Shown here in pieces: positions 62,757 to 64,000 of a stretch of DNA of 64,000 bases; within the stretch, counting starts at the first letter, position 1; each line of letters begins with the position of its first letter. Below the pieces are notes generated by a model that was not told where the DNA came from, made no database searches, and saw only the letters and a list, made by a program, of their open reading frames with translations. Origin of the DNA: Pelosinus propionicus DSM 13327 (GTDB taxonomy: Bacteria; Bacillota; Negativicutes; DSM-13327); the NCBI RefSeq assembly GCF_900114615.1, contig NZ_FOTS01000004.1, forward strand, positions 62,001 through 126,000. The letters are read 5' to 3'. The translations under genes were made by a program, and so were the position numbers.

Positions 62757-63330
62757 GGAGATTACTAAAATAGCATCTGCTATTGGATTTATTATACTAC
62801 AAAATTATTAAATAATGTTGTTAGCATCTTGTTAATTTTTTAAAGACAAAACAGAACGATATAGACATGGATACTAGCGGTAGTCGATTTCTCTCTGTCG
62901 CTTCTATACCGATCTGCCATTTTACATATTAAAATAAATATGTGACAAAATTGTGACGAAAATATATCAGTCTATTTTATTAAAGATAAACGACTTAATA
63001 TAATCTCAATGCGCTAAATTTACTTAACTACTTGACCTCTATGCGATTTGGTAAATATTATAAAAAACAAATTCACTTTTACTAGTTTTTTGAAGGAATA
63101 TAAAAAACTCCGACGAATTTTTACAATAAAATCCTTTAATTACATTTTTATACTTAAATATTTCTTTGATAATTTTACAAAAAATTATCAGAATCTCAAT
63201 TGCCTACAGCTTATGACAATGATAATCTTTCTTATCCTACCTATGAGCTTGTATGTCCAACATTATGAAAAAGCACACCTTAATGTCAGGTAGAATTTCG
63301 TAATTGATCACGAATTAGTACCATTTACTG
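62757..63330. other. AT-rich intergenic stretch without assignable gene
   Basis: About 570 bases of AT-rich sequence upstream of the carbamoyltransferase gene. One 81-codon frame (63048-63293) starts at TTG without a ribosome-binding site and has a composition expected of random AT-rich DNA. Two TGTGAC half-sites occur near 62940-62958. I see no clear promoter or RNA. Confidence 0.6.
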
Positions 63331-63343
63331 GGAGGAATGATTT

Positions 63344-64000
63344 ATGGCAACTTCGAATGACCCAATGTATCATTTAGGAATCAACTTAGGGCATGACCGT
63401 TCAGCAGCAATCGTAAGTAAAGGTAAAATTGAAATTGCAATACAGCAAGAACGACTAGATAGGACAAAAAACAGTATCGGCTTTTTACATCAATCATTAG
63501 GAGATTGTAGAAACATTCAAATTCCCCATGAAGCAATTCAATATTGCCTACGAAAACACAATATTAAAATAAATGATCTTTCTAGTATTACAGCCAATAT
63601 GCCTGGAATAGATTATTCAAAAGACATCTTGGAAAGAATCTTCCCAAAAGAATTCTCTGATAAAATCTGTATGATTCCAAGTCATCATTTATCTCATGCT
63701 TACTCTGCCTACTGGCCATCTGGTTTTGAAGATGCAATTATTCTCGTTGCCGACGCTTCAGGCAGTGCTGACAAAGAGGGTTTTACAGAATCATATAGCT
63801 TGTATATTGCAAATGGTACCGAGATAAAATTGTTGCATAGTGAAAAGGTAAAAGCATATTTGGCTTCACTTTCCACCCTTGGTTCTATATATGAGTTGAT
63901 TACAAAATTGGCTGGTTTTTCAACTACTATTGGAGAAAATCTTGCAATACCAGAGGCAGGAAAACTTATGGGACTAGCTCCCTATGGAACTTATTGCGAT
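63344..64000 (+). CDS. Carbamoyltransferase, NodU/CmcH/TobZ family (5' part, runs off the window)
   Basis: The ATG at 63344 follows GGGAGGAATGATTT, and 219 codons are open to the window end. The product starts with HLGINLGHDRSAAIV, has QQERLDR, and then the metal-binding block SHHLSHAYSAYWPSGF followed by ILVADASG and LMGLAPYG, the N-terminal Kae1-like domain of O-carbamoyltransferases. These enzymes carbamoylate hydroxyls on antibiotics, nodulation factors or surface sugars using carbamoyl phosphate and ATP. The context to the right is not visible, so it may open a biosynthetic or surface-sugar cluster. Confidence 0.92.
   Translation, partial: MATSNDPMYHLGINLGHDRSAAIVSKGKIEIAIQQERLDRTKNSIGFLHQSLGDCRNIQIPHEAIQYCLRKHNIKINDLSSITANMPGIDYSKDILERIFPKEFSDKICMIPSHHLSHAYSAYWPSGFEDAIILVADASGSADKEGFTESYSLYIANGTEIKLLHSEKVKAYLASLSTLGSIYELITKLAGFSTTIGENLAIPEAGKLMGLAPYGTYCD

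Noticed and set aside
63048-63293. 81-codon open frame upstream of the carbamoyltransferase
   Set aside because: TTG start with no ribosome-binding site, composition (Phe, Lys, Ile, Asn) as expected from random AT-rich DNA, and no recognisable motif.
1-64000. CRISPR array, insertion sequence, prophage or integron
   Set aside because: No regularly spaced repeats, transposase, integrase, capsid or terminase genes were seen on either strand.

Overview
The window looks like chromosomal DNA of an endospore-forming member of the Negativicutes, probably a Sporomusaceae relative such as Pelosinus or Sporomusa. Two signals point there together. Spore genes are present: an alpha/beta SASP behind a sigma-G-like promoter, a cotJA-cotJB-cotJC operon and a SpoVD/FtsI-type penicillin-binding protein. 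There is also a secreted beta-strand-rich protein that looks like an outer-membrane barrel, which an ordinary monoderm Firmicute would lack. The DNA is AT-rich, strong Shine-Dalgarno sites are usual, and GTG/TTG starts are frequent. No rRNA, tRNA, CRISPR array, insertion sequence or prophage was found. The genus is an inference.

Layout. 0-9 kb: SASP, PBP, an amino-acid permease, then alanine dehydrogenase behind a sigma-54 promoter, an upstream repeat cluster and an ACT-PAS-AAA+ activator; then a 53-aa small gene and a NamZ-like muramidase. 9-20 kb: a Rossmann/chemotaxis-receptor fusion, the putative barrel protein, cotJABC, PspC, FtsW, a beta-propeller protein, a double DUF2935 protein, a secreted FG-GAP-like protein, TrmB and a bacterial enhancer-binding-type regulator that has lost its GAFTGA loop. 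21-24 kb: an H-NOX chemoreceptor divergent from a low-molecular-weight siroheme reductase, with a CRP/FNR-family (HcpR-like) site at the class II activator position. 24-31 kb: a candidate structured RNA, a double HD/HD-GYP protein, a CitX-CitG fusion, NERD and hydrolase proteins, DapB and several tiny genes.

30.5-34.5 kb is a TetR-controlled lipid operon: TetR, an Aas-type acyltransferase/acyl-ACP synthetase and an LplT-type transporter. 37.6-45 kb is an AfuABC-type ABC transporter with a YesM-type kinase, a YesN-type regulator broken by a one-base frameshift, and a HAD phosphatase; this set suggests sugar-phosphate sensing and uptake. 45-47 kb holds a MocR/PNPOx-like divergent pair. 47.4-54.9 kb is a compact ethanolamine locus (eat, eutA, eutB, eutC) without shell genes, with a EutW-EutV two-component pair. 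EutV has an ANTAR domain, and two leaders carry antiterminator hairpins that share an arm with an intrinsic terminator.

55-57 kb is an rtcB-prfH RNA-repair/ribosome-rescue operon with a translationally coupled 47-aa third gene and tandem terminator hairpins in its leader. The right end has a decayed paralogue of a charged secreted protein, an MFS/MarR pair, an AraC-regulator remnant, a PanE-like reductase, an EamA transporter, a tiny zinc-ribbon gene, and the first 219 codons of a NodU/CmcH-type carbamoyltransferase that runs off the window.

The most interesting items are the rtcB-prfH-47aa operon, the H-NOX/siroheme reductase pair with its HcpR-like box, the ANTAR antiterminators, the pseudoknotted candidate RNA at 24.03-24.15 kb, the Rossmann-MCP fusion and the GAFTGA-less regulator. 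Many starts were moved from the longest open frame to the codon best placed after a Shine-Dalgarno sequence; this is stated in each entry.
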